A stretch of 64,000 nt of DNA from positions 32,244,425 to 32,308,424 of the forward strand of contig OX457061.1 in the NCBI GenBank assembly GCA_949752795.1, read 5' to 3'. The notes under the pieces were generated by a model. That model searched no databases. It was not told the origin of the DNA and saw only the letters and a list, made by a program, of their open reading frames with translations. The translations under genes were made by a program, and so were the position numbers. Positions within the stretch are counted from its first letter, which is position 1. Each line of letters opens with the position of its first letter. Shown one piece after another: positions 53,578 through 63,960 of this stretch. The stretch is from Hyperoodon ampullatus (taxonomy: Eukaryota; Chordata; Mammalia; Artiodactyla; Ziphiidae).

Positions 53578-53865
53578 CAGTAACTAACATTTTCATAAAG
53601 ATTTAAGGTTTACAAAATGCTTTTATGTATGCAATGTTCTCTGTGGCAGTATAGCTGACAGAGCACTAGACCTTGGATTTGGAAGTCCCAAGTCTAAATT
53701 CTGATTCTGCCATCAGGTGACATTGGGAAAAGTATGCTGTCCCCTTCATGTGTCAGTTTTCTCCTCTGTGAAATGCCTGAATGGGAGGGAGTTGTTTGGA
53801 TTAACTGAGATAGTACATGTGGAAATAAATATGCCTTTGCAGGTGTTCAATGATTATTATTCTAA
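53578..53865 (+). repeat. MIR, with a short inverted MIR-like start
   Basis: 53640-53865 follows plus-strand MIR: 'cagagcactagaccttggat', 'gattctgccatcaggtgaca', 'gattaactgagatagtacat'. The first 60 bp ('taactaacattttcataaag') look like a MIR end in the opposite direction. Confidence 0.7.
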
Positions 53866-53869
53866 CTCA

Positions 53870-55730
53870 ATCCACTGCCTTCCAGCTTCTCCATCCATTT
53901 AGCTTAAATGGTCTGCTGTGCATCTGAAGAGATGGACCCCAAACAGACCTCTGTGTATATTTGACAGCCAATGACTATAGAGGTCAAATGAGAAGTCTAT
54001 AATAGGAGATTCAGGTGGGAAAAGTGGAGTGGAAGAGAGTGTCAGGTAGATCTACCTGTCTTTAGATAAGATCTTATTGGCAATCCAGACCTCCTAGAAA
54101 TTATTTTCTAGCTAAACAAGATTCTTATTGGTTGCTAAGCCAATATGGTTAGACTATGTCCACGTGGCCAAAGGAAACGCTTTGGATGAAACACGGAAGA
54201 CTGTACAAGTCTGAGTCTAGAACAGAGATCTTGCCTCTTGCATCTTTTCTTTCCCCATGTTCTGTTTCCAAACTCCACCGAGTCCTGAGCTCCCTCAAGA
54301 AAAGGGAGATGGAACTCCTCCAGGAGCTATATTTGCAGGAAAGAAGTGATTACCTCTCTGATCTTTCACGGCCAAATAAATATTTACTAAGTAACGACAC
54401 ACAGTGTACATTAAAATTAACGCTTCACACGCCTTTGGAAATATCTGTCATATCTGTCAATGTTTCAATAGCTCCATGACCGTGGATGGCTCTGCTGTCT
54501 CTCCGTGAGAGCTGCCATTTTCCTGACTCTGCTCAGCTGGAGATCAGGCCTGATGACACTCAGAGCTGGAGGACGGGCAGCTAAGCAGGGGAAAGCTCAA
54601 GGGAGAGAGGACAAGCTTATAAAGTTTATGTCCAGGGAGGTCTGCGGCTGCGCTACAGTATTTGAGGAGAGTAATTTAATGGCGATTTCAAATAAAGAAA
54701 AGGCCCTGCCCCTAATAGGGACATCCGTGTTTACAGACTATTAATAAAAGAACGCTGGAGAAAACTGACAATCATCTTTCCTTGGTTAAATAGCCTATGC
54801 AGAGCGACGCCTTCTGTATGTCAAGTTGTCACCAGCCCAAGGGTTTAAGAAGGGACAGTGTGCACTTAAAAGATACTGATGCATGTGTTCCTCCAAGTGT
54901 CATTCACACCCAACGCCTGTGCAGCTTGGAGATATTTGGACCCAGGGAATTTTATTTTAGTGCTTTCCCTTCCTCTAGGAACGGTGTCAACTCCTGACAA
55001 TAATCTGGCTGCTGAAGAGATGGCTTCCAGTTTCATTAGTGGTATATTTAGGATCCCTTTAAAATGCCAGTGATCTATTCTTCTTGGAAATATACACACA
55101 ACCATTAAGAAAGCCAGAGTTTTCAGCCATGACTCTTGCCATTGGCACCTGGGGTCCTACTGCGGTGACTCACCAGGAGATGGAAGGAAATTTGACCAGC
55201 TATGTGGGGAGAGTGAGAGAAACAGATCTGGAGAGCTGTAGAAAAGGAGGCACAAAGAGGTGCAGTGGGAAATAGCAAACAGAGAGGTATGTGTTACACA
55301 GTTGACTACATTTCCCTCCCCCCATTCAGAAATGAATTGGTGACATTCCTGAATGTGCTGGTATGCCTTGCTTCATTCCAGCTGTGTTTTCTCTGTGACT
55401 CATACATTAGGGTCTCATCTCTTCAGCTCTAATACGTGAGTGGTCCAGTTTAACATCAGTGCAGGCTTCCTGGGTTTTTTCCTTAGAAACACACACTTCT
55501 TTTTGGGAGGAAGAAAGCCAGTCCTCTCTAGCAATAGGTTTATCAAGGGCTATACTTCCCCATGAAAGGTATGTTGCATCATAAAAAATGGTATTGGAAA
55601 TTATTACAGGAGGTCTATCTCAAATACTTCTTGAAATTACCTGAGTGTTTGAAATATGCTTATTATTTCAGTATAAATTGCAGAGAAACTTGCATGTATA
55701 ATTCCAACATTCAGAATTAGCATAGGTCTT
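53870..55730. other. Repeat-free stretch of 1.9 kb, candidate conserved noncoding DNA
   Basis: The longest repeat-free stretch I found. The parts at about 54340-54420 and 54620-54720 ('gcgctacagtatttgaggag', 'agtaatttaatggcgatttc') are non-repetitive and of mixed composition. The 107-codon frame at 54156-54479 (+) has no domain or splice context. Confidence 0.4.
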
Positions 55731-56150
55731 AGTTTGGCTTTCCCCAAAGCAAAACCTGAGGTAGGGATTCCTGCAGGGGAGACCTATTGAAGAAGTGTTC
55801 TCAGGAGAAACTGGGAAGGTCAGAGAAATCAGGACAGACAGAGAAAGAAGCCAAACATGGTGTGAGCTCAGGGGAAGTTCCAGCATCGATCTGAACTTGC
55901 GACAAGCTCTGGAGGATAAATAATGCTGCAGTTTTTTCAACTCTGTGGAAAGGGAGCTGGGATTTCATACTACTGACCCAGTAAACCACCAGCTCCAGGA
56001 TACCCCTGAGGAATGTAAACTACCGAGCACTATGGATCTTGGAAGGTCAGGGCACAGAGTGTCCAATGGCCCAAGGCTAGTTCTCTCCAGAAGGTTGATG
56101 GTGTGAACTGTTAGAAGCAAACCATACAGGAGCTTGGGGATGGTATCTGA
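55731..56150. repeat. Possible unclassified interspersed repeat
   Basis: 'ggctttccccaaagcaaaac' followed by 'ctgaggtagggattcctgca' looks familiar as the edge of an old mammalian LTR or similar element. I cannot name it or fix its end. Confidence 0.3.
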
Positions 56151-56204
56151 GGGCATCTGTGTGGAGCACCAACAGCATCCACTGTGACATATGACCATAG
56201 GATC

Positions 56205-56460
56205 ATTTATTCTCAAAGCAATCATTGAGTGCCCGCTATGTGCCAGGTACTGAACTTAGAAAAATAAACAAGAAACGATTTCCTGAAAAAGCTCAACAGC
56301 TAGAGGAAGAGACAGGGGAAGAGGTCACAAAGTATCATGTGTTTGGTGCTTTGAGGGATAAAAGTGCTATGAAATCACAATGAATCAGTGCCTAACAGTC
56401 AAGGGGGATGTCACTGCAAAACTTCAGAGAGGACGTAATTTTAAACACTGGACACTTTTG
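56205..56460 (-). repeat. L2 LINE 3' region
   Basis: 'gcccgctatgtgccaggtac', 'gaagaggtcacaaagtatca' and 'gtcaagggggatgtcactgc' follow minus-strand L2. Confidence 0.65.
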
Positions 56461-56559
56461 AACAAGTAGAAGAACTCTAAATCATTGCAAAAGGATGAAG
56501 TTCTACACACTCCGCTTTGCTGAGCTCTGCTCAAACCCTGCATTACTGTTGTTTTTTCT

Positions 56560-56690
56560 GAGACATTCATTAAATATTCACCCAGAAAACATTTACGGAG
56601 AACTTGATATGTTCCAGGAACAACAATAGGCACTGGGGAGAAAAAAAGAACAGCGCAAACCCCTAGAGGAGCTCACATCCTGAGCTCATC
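56560..56690 (-). repeat. Second L2 LINE 3' end
   Basis: 'agaaaacatttacggagaac', 'ttccaggaacaacaataggc' and 'agaggagctcacatcctgag' repeat the L2 terminus in the same orientation. Confidence 0.65.
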
Positions 56691-57170
56691 ATTTCCTATC
56701 GTGGAAATTCAGATCTCCCATCTGAAAAATGAGGGTTCTAAACCCTGGATACCTGTCTATATCCAAAAATGATACATGAAAAATATGAGCTCAGTGGAAG
56801 GGCTTTAAATAATTAAGATCTCAGAAGTCCCCAGAAAAGAAACCAACAAGCAATGTTGCTTTCTCTCAGCTTGGTGGGAGATATGGGCACAGTTTGCCAC
56901 AGACTTAATCTCAGCTCTTAGAATGAGTGACTTATCCCCAGTGAAATATCCCAAATGTCTTCATATACGCCCAACAAATAAAAATAAAAAGTAAATGAAT
57001 CTTAAGTTCCCTGGGATAGTCGCTGCCACAGGCAGTCAAGGGAAACCACACAAAAGAAAGTGTCAGAATGAAGGATGGTGACACCCAGGGCCCCGATGTG
57101 GATGTGACTGTCAACAGAAAATGAAGAAGGACAGCAAATAATGTAGAGGAAAGTCAAGTCCTAAGTGATT
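56691..57170. other. No gene or repeat family called
   Basis: About 0.48 kb of ordinary DNA. Confidence 0.45.
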
Positions 57171-57460
57171 CTCGCCATGTCATCTGCCCTAGTCCACCAA
57201 CTGTGATGCTGTCCTTTGGCCAATCCAAATCTTGCCCAAACTTCCTCAGACAGCCAGGTTCTACCTCTTTAATGAAATAATCTAAACCCTTCTCTTAATT
57301 CTAATTGTTCTTAGGTCTACACCACTCATGGACCCAATCCTTGTTAATCATCTGGTCTTATTTCTTGCCTCATGTCCAGCAAGTATGTAAACTCCTTGAA
57401 GGTAAAAATTCTTACTTTTCAATCTCTCCAAGCTGAGTGCAAGGCAAATAGAAGAAGTCA
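57171..57460 (+). repeat. L2 LINE fragment
   Basis: 'aacttcctcagacagccagg', 'ttatttcttgcctcatgtcc' and 'gtaaactccttgaaggtaaa' follow plus-strand L2. Confidence 0.6.
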
Positions 57461-57797
57461 AAACTCATGCTTGTTAATGGAGGACTAAGCAGAGTCTACT
57501 CAGGCTCCAAGTATGCCCTCAAATTCTGAAGGGCAAGGCAAAACCTGGGTGCAGGGAGATTGCATATTGGCAACGATGCAGGTGAGTCATCAAATTTAGC
57601 AAGATTAGCATAGGAACGAAACAGAACAGGCTGAAATCAGGAGCTGACTCCAATGAAAAAGATGACATCCCTCATCAAAGGGTTGACAAAAAGCAAAGGG
57701 CAAGAGTCAATTTGAGGAGTAAGTCAAGATCAGAGCTGGCAGGGATGGAAAGGCAAAAAGTTAGAGAAAAAAATCTGAAAGTTAGATCGGCCTCTTT
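57461..57797. other. No gene or repeat family called
   Basis: About 340 bp, purine-rich, no landmark. Confidence 0.45.
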
Positions 57798-57813
57798 AAA
57801 AAAATTTATTTTC

Positions 57814-58190
57814 GGGATTTCCCTTGTGGCGCAGTGGTTGAGAATCCACCTGCCAACGCAGGGGACACGGGTGTGATACCTGGTCCAGGAAGATCCCACA
57901 TGCCGCGGAGCAACAAAGCCTGTGCACCACAACTACTGAGCCTGTACTCTAGAGCCCGTGCGCCACAACTACTGAGCCTGTGCGCCCTAGAGCCTGCACG
58001 CCACAACTACTGAGCCCACATGCCACAACTACTGAAGCCTGCGCACCTAGAGCCTGTGCTCCGCAACGAAAGAAGCCACCGCAATGAGAAGCCCGTGCAC
58101 CACAACGAAGAGTAGCCCCTGCTCGCCACAACTAGAGAAAGCCCGCGCACAGCAACGAAGACCCAACGCAGCCAAAAATAAATAAATAAT
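57814..58190 (+). mobile_element. CHR-1-like long SINE
   Basis: Head 'gatttcccttgtggcgcagt', a damaged B box ('gggtgtgatacc'), an extra 'ccacaactactgagcc' unit compared with other copies, 'gaagacccaacgcagcc' and a (AAAT)n-like tail. It sits in the T-rich end of an antisense L1. Confidence 0.92.
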
Positions 58191-58199
58191 AAAATAGAA

Positions 58200-59032
58200 T
58201 AAAAATTTTTTTGACATACAAAAACTATACATAATTACTGTATACAACTCAATGAATCTGGAGATAAGTTTGGTGAAACTATCACCACAATCTATGCTTT
58301 AAACCTACCCATCACTTCCAAATTTCCTCCTGCCCTCTTATTATCATTATTATTATGTTTATTATTATTTTGTGATAAGAACACTTAACGTAAGACCTAC
58401 CATTTTAGCAAATTTTTAAGTGTACAATACCGTATTGTTAATGCTATGCTGCATAGTAGGTATCTAGGACTTACTCATCTCGTATAATCAAAACTTTGTA
58501 CCCTTTGACTAACACCTCCTAGTTTCCACCTTCTCTCAGCCTCTGGTAGCCATATTCCACTCTCTGCTCCTATGAGTTTGACTATCTTAGATTTATCATG
58601 TAAGTGGTATCACATACTATTTGCCCTTCTGTGTCTGGTTTATTTCACTTATCATAATGTCCTACAGATTCATCCATATTATTGCAAATGACAGGATTTC
58701 CTTATTCATTAAGGTTGAATAATATTGCACCGTGTGTGTGTGTGTGTGTGTGTGTGTCTTGGCTATTGTGAAAAGTGCTACAATGGACACTGAAGTGCAG
58801 ATATCTCTTCTAGATCCTGATTTCAATTCCTCTGGGTATATACTCAGAAGGGGGATTGCTAGATCATACAGTAGTTCCATTTTTAGTTTTCTGAGGAGCC
58901 TTCACATTGTTTTCTATAGTGGCTGCACCAACTTACATTCCCACCAAAAGTATACAACATATCTCCACATTCTCACCAACATGTGTTACATTTTTATTTT
59001 TTGATAAAAGCCATCCTAACAGGTGTGAAGGA
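58200..59032 (-). mobile_element. Old L1 3' part, antisense
   Basis: Minus-strand L1M type: 'gtgtacaataccgtattgtt', 'tctgtgtctggtttatttca', 'tgggtatatactcagaaggg' and 'aacttacattcccaccaaaa'. ORF2 C-terminal codons are broken. Confidence 0.85.
58733..58759. repeat. (GT)n microsatellite inside the L1
   Basis: About 13 GT units replacing the usual 'gtatatatgtgcca' part of the L1. Confidence 0.9.
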
Positions 59033-59456
59033 AGCTACTGTCCTTTTTTGATGACAAAGTTTCCACTCAGTAATCACTGTTGAATTGTGTTGATGGCCAC
59101 CTCAAAGAATGAGGGATTACATGTCTTCATAGCTCATATGAAATTCCGTCTTTGAGAATAAAAATCTTAAAGACTACAACAACTCTCTGATCTCTAATTT
59201 AATCTGTTGAAAAGGTTACAGAAACTAGAAAATGGCTATGCCCAAGAAAAAGAACATTTGTGCCACGTATGGGAACAATTTATCAAGAGATTTCTTTTGT
59301 TTCAAATGAGTATCTTTGACTTTTTTATAGGAATAAGGGTAAAAATTGGTAGAAATTAGCTGAAAGTAGGGGGTGGGGAAGCACCACAGGAAGTAGAAAA
59401 GTTGAAAACCTAGATCAGTATTATCTGCAGGATCTCCTGTGATAATGAAGATCTTT
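59033..59456. other. No gene or repeat family called
   Basis: About 0.42 kb. Confidence 0.45.
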
Positions 59457-59460
59457 TGTG

Positions 59461-59636
59461 TCTGCACTGTCCAGTCAATACAGTGGCCACTAGCCACATG
59501 TGGTTATTAAGGACTTGAAATGTGACTAATGCAACTGAAGAGAAACTGAATTTTTTATATTTTCTTTAATTCTAATTTATATTAAAATAGACACATGTGG
59601 CTAATGGCTCCCACAATGGACAGTGCTAATCTAGAT
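59461..59636. mobile_element. hAT-type MITE with long inverted ends
   Basis: The left end, 'gcactgtccagtcaatacag' then 'ccactagccacatgtggtta', is mirrored by the right end, 'acacatgtggctaatggctc' then 'aatggacagtgc'. Only about 175 bp. Noncoding. Related to the element at 28812-29545. Confidence 0.75.
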
Positions 59637-59639
59637 CAT

Positions 59640-60620
59640 CAGCTTAGAAGCATGAAGAGAAAACAGTAAAAGAATGAGGTGGAAAGAAGAGAACAGAAAA
59701 GAAAAACAATGACGAAGGTTGAGAAAGTGATGTGAATGGGTAACACAGTTGGTCAATAGAAGGAAAGAATGAATGAGACCATCTGGGAGATCTGTTTTTA
59801 TTTAGGAGAAGATGTGTTGCTAGGAGATACATCAGCCTAAGACCAGAGTTAAAATAGCTTAGCTAGGAGAGGTTAGATTGGCAAGAGGCCTTGTCAGGAA
59901 ATATCAACCAGTTTCTACAATCTGCAAGGATGTTGAGTTAAGAACTCCTTCCATGTTCAACTTCCAGGCTCCTAAATAAAGCCATGTGCAGTATCTGTTT
60001 CAGTTTAGATTAGGCCAAGGAATATCCCTAAAAGTCACTTTATTTGATGCTACTTCCCAAGAAATGAGAGTTCTCATTATCTGAAAGACAGCTCTGATCA
60101 TTTCAGTCTTAAACCCCAGAAAAGAACACTTTAGAGACTGACACTTATCCTTGAGTGCATTTCATTGATTTACCAAATATGTAGAGGTTTATAGCACTTT
60201 GTCCATCAATCCAGAGAAGCAGATGACTTTGCTTCTCATTGGTGAAATGTAGAACTCTCCACCTAGACCATAGGTCCAAACACAGACCAAACAAACCAAC
60301 CCATCTTGTTCCTGTTCAGCCAGAGACATTTTCTGTACATTGGGAGAGTCTCCCAATGGAGTCTCAATAGAGTCCCATTGAGGTCACTAAAAATATCAAG
60401 GGTGGGGAAGTTCCTGAAGAACAAGAAGAAACATGCTTTCTTTTTTCTTTAAACATAGGAAGCTGCTCCCAGGTCAAGTCATTTGCATTGTTTATTTTCT
60501 ACCTTCCCTTTGAGTACGCTATGCCCATCTGACTATTACGTTTATATGGTACACAAAAAAGCTACCAAGTGGAGGAAAAATAACTAGTATCTTCATAGAG
60601 CTAAATTATTTAGGAAACCT
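59640..60620. other. Repeat-poor DNA, no gene seen
   Basis: About 1 kb. Contains a perfect 10-bp-arm palindrome at 60338-60358. Confidence 0.45.
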
Positions 60621-60624
60621 TTCT

Positions 60625-60765
60625 AAACCCTTATTTCCTTGATCAGCAGATCCTTATTCTGCAGAAGAGACAACTGAGCCTCCCAGGAGAGGGTAGTCTG
60701 CACAAGATTACCCAGCTGGTGAGTGGGAGAGATAGGGTAGCCCAGGTCTGCTTCAGCCAAATCTT
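60625..60765 (-). repeat. MIR
   Basis: 'cagaagagacaactgagcct', 'agattacccagctggtgagt' and 'gtagcccaggtctgcttcag' are minus-strand MIR. Confidence 0.7.
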
Positions 60766-61180
60766 ATATGAAAGTACCTAATCCAGGGTCTGACTCTTAG
60801 TTTTAGGAATTGCTTCCTGCCTTCAAGAACACACACACACAACAAAATCCAAACTCCTCAGGCCAAAAGAGAGTCTTCAGACTACAATACCTAAAAATCA
60901 CTGGCAGGTGAGCAAAGAGGCACCAGGACATTAAGGTGCTCATGGTTACGTCCACTGTATGTGAGACACAGCCCTGGCAAATTTTGATGAGAGGTGAGAA
61001 GAGGGATTTAGGCAAAAAATGACTTCTAAGTAAAAGAAAGAAGAAAAGGGCATGAAATGTTATTACAAATCCAAAATTTGAGTTAGTCATTTTAGGTCTG
61101 AATTCGTGGCTGGTTGGTAAGTAGAGCTACCCTCTTACCATGTTCCAAACAATGAGCTAAGAATTTAGCAAACAGTTTCC
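60766..61180. other. No gene or repeat family called
   Basis: About 0.4 kb with a short (CA)6 run near 60830. Confidence 0.45.
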
Positions 61181-61182
61181 TT

Positions 61183-61323
61183 TAAAAAAAAAAAAAAAAA
61201 AGGAATTCCCTGGCGGTCCAGTGGTTAGGACTCTGCTCTTTCACTGCCAGGCACCTAGGTTTGACCCCTGGTTGGGGAACTAAAATCCCACAAGCCAGGT
61301 GGCATGGCCAAAAAAACAAAAAG
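61183..61323 (+). mobile_element. Short tRNA-derived SINE beside poly(A)
   Basis: A 19-A run is followed by the head 'attccctggcggtccagtgg', 'ggttggggaactaaaatccc' and 'ggtggcatggcc' plus A-rich tail. The A-rich flanks hide the target duplication. Confidence 0.85.
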
Positions 61324-61679
61324 TTGATCCTGTAGTGGTTGTGACGGACTCTCCAGCATTTATTTGTCCTGAGATGATTGGTCTATACCAGTTATAATAA
61401 TTCCATCCTTGCTAGAGTCATTAATTTGGGAATAAGCTGCTAATCCAGTGGTCTTCAGATAAAATTTCCCTTGCTCCTAAGCCACAGATACTGGAATGTG
61501 TGGCCTCTACTTCCCTTCAGAAAGTAGTGAACCCTGAAGATGATAATGCTGAAAGATGGAAAGAACATTAGAGTCATTGAATCTCACAATGGAATCCACT
61601 GTGCCTTTGAATTTCTAGCAATGTGAAATAGCCAGTTATCTCACTGTTGGAATGTCTGTTACTTGTAGTCAAAATTATC
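61324..61679. other. No gene or repeat family called
   Basis: About 0.36 kb. Confidence 0.4.
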
Positions 61680-61965
61680 CCAACCGATGTAGTCTATTAG
61701 CCTCATTTAAAGACAAGAAAAGTGGGGCTTGGAGACATTAAGCAACCAAATCACACAGGTAATAAGTAGCCAAGTTGGGGTTTGAGCACATATGCATCTG
61801 ATGTAAAAGCGCAAGATCTTTTGTTTCATTTGGTTTTGGCCGCACCATGTGGTTTGTGGGATCTTAGTTCCCCGACCAGGGACTGAACCTGGGTCCACAG
61901 CAGTGAAAACCCACGTCCTAGTCACTGGACCACTAGGGACTTCCCAAAGCTCGAGATCTTAACCA
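61680..61965 (-). repeat. MIR split by a SINE
   Basis: 'ttaaagacaagaaaagtggg', 'gcaaccaaatcacacaggta' and 'ataagtagccaagttggggt' are minus-strand MIR up to 61820; the few bases after 61960 continue it. Confidence 0.7.
61821..61945 (-). mobile_element. Short tRNA-derived SINE
   Basis: Minus-strand copy: 'ggccgcaccatgtggtttgt', 'ttccccgaccagggactgaa', head 'ggaccactagggacttccc'. Target copies 'aaagcgcaagatctt' (61806-61820) and 'aaagctcgagatctt' (61946-61960) differ at two places. Confidence 0.9.
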
Positions 61966-62131
61966 CAAAACAAACTGGACTCATTTGCTCAAGTGACTTG
62001 GTCACTGACAATCACTTTACCAAAAATCTCTTTACTTCACATTAGAAAAGTGACATACTTAACAGTCACCAGGAAATTGCTTGACCAATTCCCCTTTTAG
62101 ACCTACCAGTCCTGTTTCTTATGTATTACTC

Positions 62132-62301
62132 ATTTTTTTTTAATTTATTTATTTTATTTATTTATTTTTGGCTGTGTTGGGTCTTTGCTGCTGTGCGCAG
62201 GCTTTCTCTAGTTGCTGCGAGAGGGGGCTACTCTTCGTTGCGGTGCACGGGTTTCTCATTGCGGTGGCTTCTCTCGTTGCAGAGAACGGGCTCTAGGCGC
62301 G
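62132..62301 (-). mobile_element. CHR-1-like SINE lacking its tRNA head
   Basis: Minus-strand copy: (TTTA)n tail, 'ggctgtgttgggtctttgct', 'ctactcttcgttgcggtgca' up to 'ggctctaggcgcg', then stops. The A and B boxes are absent. A perfect duplication, cttatgtattactc, lies at 62118-62131 and 62302-62315, so it was truncated at insertion. Confidence 0.92.
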
Positions 62302-62406
62302 CTTATGTATTACTCTTATATTCTTCATTCAAATACAAATTCACGCCCTCAAGGAACTCAACAATGAGTCCAGTGGTGCCCAATTCTTTCTGTACTTGTG
62401 ATACAC

Positions 62407-62543
62407 GTTTTTTTCTTTCTTTCTTTTTTTTTTTTGCCACACTGCGCAGCTTGCAGGATCTTAGTTCCCTGACCAGGGATTGAACCTGGGCCCATGGCAC
62501 TGGAAGCACAGAGTCCTAAGCAATAGACCGCCAAGGAATTCCC
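62407..62543 (-). mobile_element. Short tRNA-derived SINE
   Basis: Minus-strand copy: T-rich tail, 'ttccctgaccagggattgaa', head 'gaccgccaaggaattccc'. Target duplication tgtgatacac is at 62397-62406 and 62544-62553. Confidence 0.92.
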
Positions 62544-62553
62544 TGTGATACAC

Positions 62554-62980
62554 TCTTAAATACTAGAAATTTGGGTGTGCATTTGAAGGGTTTAAGTTTC
62601 CTTCATCAATCACAAAGCACTGTCTCATTGTTGGGGTACAACTGTGGACTGGCTTCACATAAATTTCTGATCTCTATTCATTCCTGGCCTTCTGTTGACA
62701 ATTCTTACCTTTCCCTGTAGCAAATAACACACTGTTTTATACCACATTGCACAACTTGCTCAGCTCATCATACCTTCTGACAGAAGTCACTATAATAAAT
62801 GTGTATACTCGGTTGTAGCAAAAATAAGCCTCACACTTGGAGCTGATGCTGGTAGTGTATCAGGGGAAGATTCATTATCTATCTGCCAACCTTAACACAA
62901 CAGCCAAGAATCACTGATCAGTTTAAAGAGACAGATTTGTAAACAACCAATTACAACATAGTCTAAGGGATTCTAGAAAG
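62554..62980. other. No gene or repeat family called
   Basis: About 0.43 kb. Confidence 0.45.
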
Positions 62981-62984
62981 AGAG

Positions 62985-63237
62985 GTTAATGCAGAGGATG
63001 GAACAACTTATTCTTCCTAAGGGACCAGAGAAGGCTTCACAGAAATGTGGAATTTTGAGCTGGACCTTGAAAGGTGAATAGAGTTATGCCTACCTGAGAA
63101 GGCAAGTTGGATGGAATGTGGAAGAGAGGATTCCAGGTGAAGGGAATAACCTGGGCAAAGTCATAGTGACATGACATTTCCTGTTGTAGTCACAGAACAG
63201 GAGGTTGACCAGTGAAGCTGAGCACTGCTTGGATCAG
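62985..63237 (-). repeat. L2 LINE 3' region
   Basis: 'agaaggcttcacagaaatgt', 'ttgagctggaccttgaaagg', 'gaataacctgggcaaagtca' follow minus-strand L2. Confidence 0.75.
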
Positions 63238-63249
63238 TACTAGGAGAGG

Positions 63250-63461
63250 GACTTCCCTGATGGTCCAGTGGTTATGACTCTGTGCTCCCAATGCAGGGGG
63301 CCCAGGTTCAGTCCCTGGTCAGGGAACTAGATCCTGTATGCCACAACTAAGAACCCACATGCATCAACTAAAGATCCCGCATGCCGCAATGAAGATCTCG
63401 CATGCCACAACTAAGACCCGGTGTGGCCTAAACAAATAAATAAATAAATATTTTTAAAAAA
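63250..63461 (+). mobile_element. CHR-type SINE, intermediate length
   Basis: Head 'acttccctgatggtccagtg', damaged B box ('aggttcagtcc'), 'atgccacaactaagaaccca' units and (AAAT)n tail. Target copies 'tactaggagag' (63238-63248) and 'tactaagagag' (63462-63472) differ by one base. The tail and target were then duplicated in tandem. Confidence 0.88.
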
Positions 63462-63541
63462 TACTAAGAGAGAGTGTCAGTCCATGATAAATAAATAAAT
63501 ATTTTAAAAAAATACTAAGAGAGAGTGTCAGTCAGTCCATG
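63435..63541. repeat. Tandem duplication of SINE tail plus flank
   Basis: Two units of about 53 bp: (AAAT)n, poly(A), 'atactaagagagagtgtcag', 'tccatg'. The second unit has one extra 'tcag'. Confidence 0.9.
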
Positions 63542-63639
63542 CCCAACAATAAGGAGAAGAGAGCCTTGTAAGGATACCTATGAACTTTAAAATAGAAATA
63601 ATAATTATTATCCCTAGATATATAATACACCCCACACTT

Positions 63640-63960
63640 TAAAAGAAGTTTTGCATGTATTATCTAAGTTGGCATTTACAATGACTTTTTTTTTTTTTTT
63701 GCGGTACGCAGGCCTCTCACTGCTGTGGCTTCTCCCGCCGTACAGCACAGGCTCCAGACGCACAGGCTCAGCGGCCATGGCTCACGGGCCTAGCCGCTCC
63801 GCGGCATGTGGGATCTTCCCGGACCGGGGCACGAACCCGCGTCCCCTGCATCGGCAGGCGGACTCTCAACCACTGTGCCACCAGGGAAGCCCTACAATGA
63901 CTCTTTATCATTTACACTATTCTCCAGAAAGGTTGGATGTCTTGCTGATAACCACACAGC
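63640..63960 (-). repeat. Possible MIR split by a SINE
   Basis: 'ttttgcatgtattatctaag' before and 'gataaccacacagcaaatac' after the SINE loosely follow minus-strand MIR. Confidence 0.4.
63687..63892 (-). mobile_element. CHR-2-like SINE
   Basis: Minus-strand copy: poly(T), 'gcggtacgcaggcctctcac', B-box region 'gggcacgaacccgcg', head 'gtgccaccagggaagccc'. Target duplication tacaatgact is at 63677-63686 and 63893-63902. Confidence 0.95.

Noticed and set aside
54156..54479. 107-codon open frame (+) in the repeat-free island
   Set aside because: No domain or codon pattern that stands out; better seen as noncoding.
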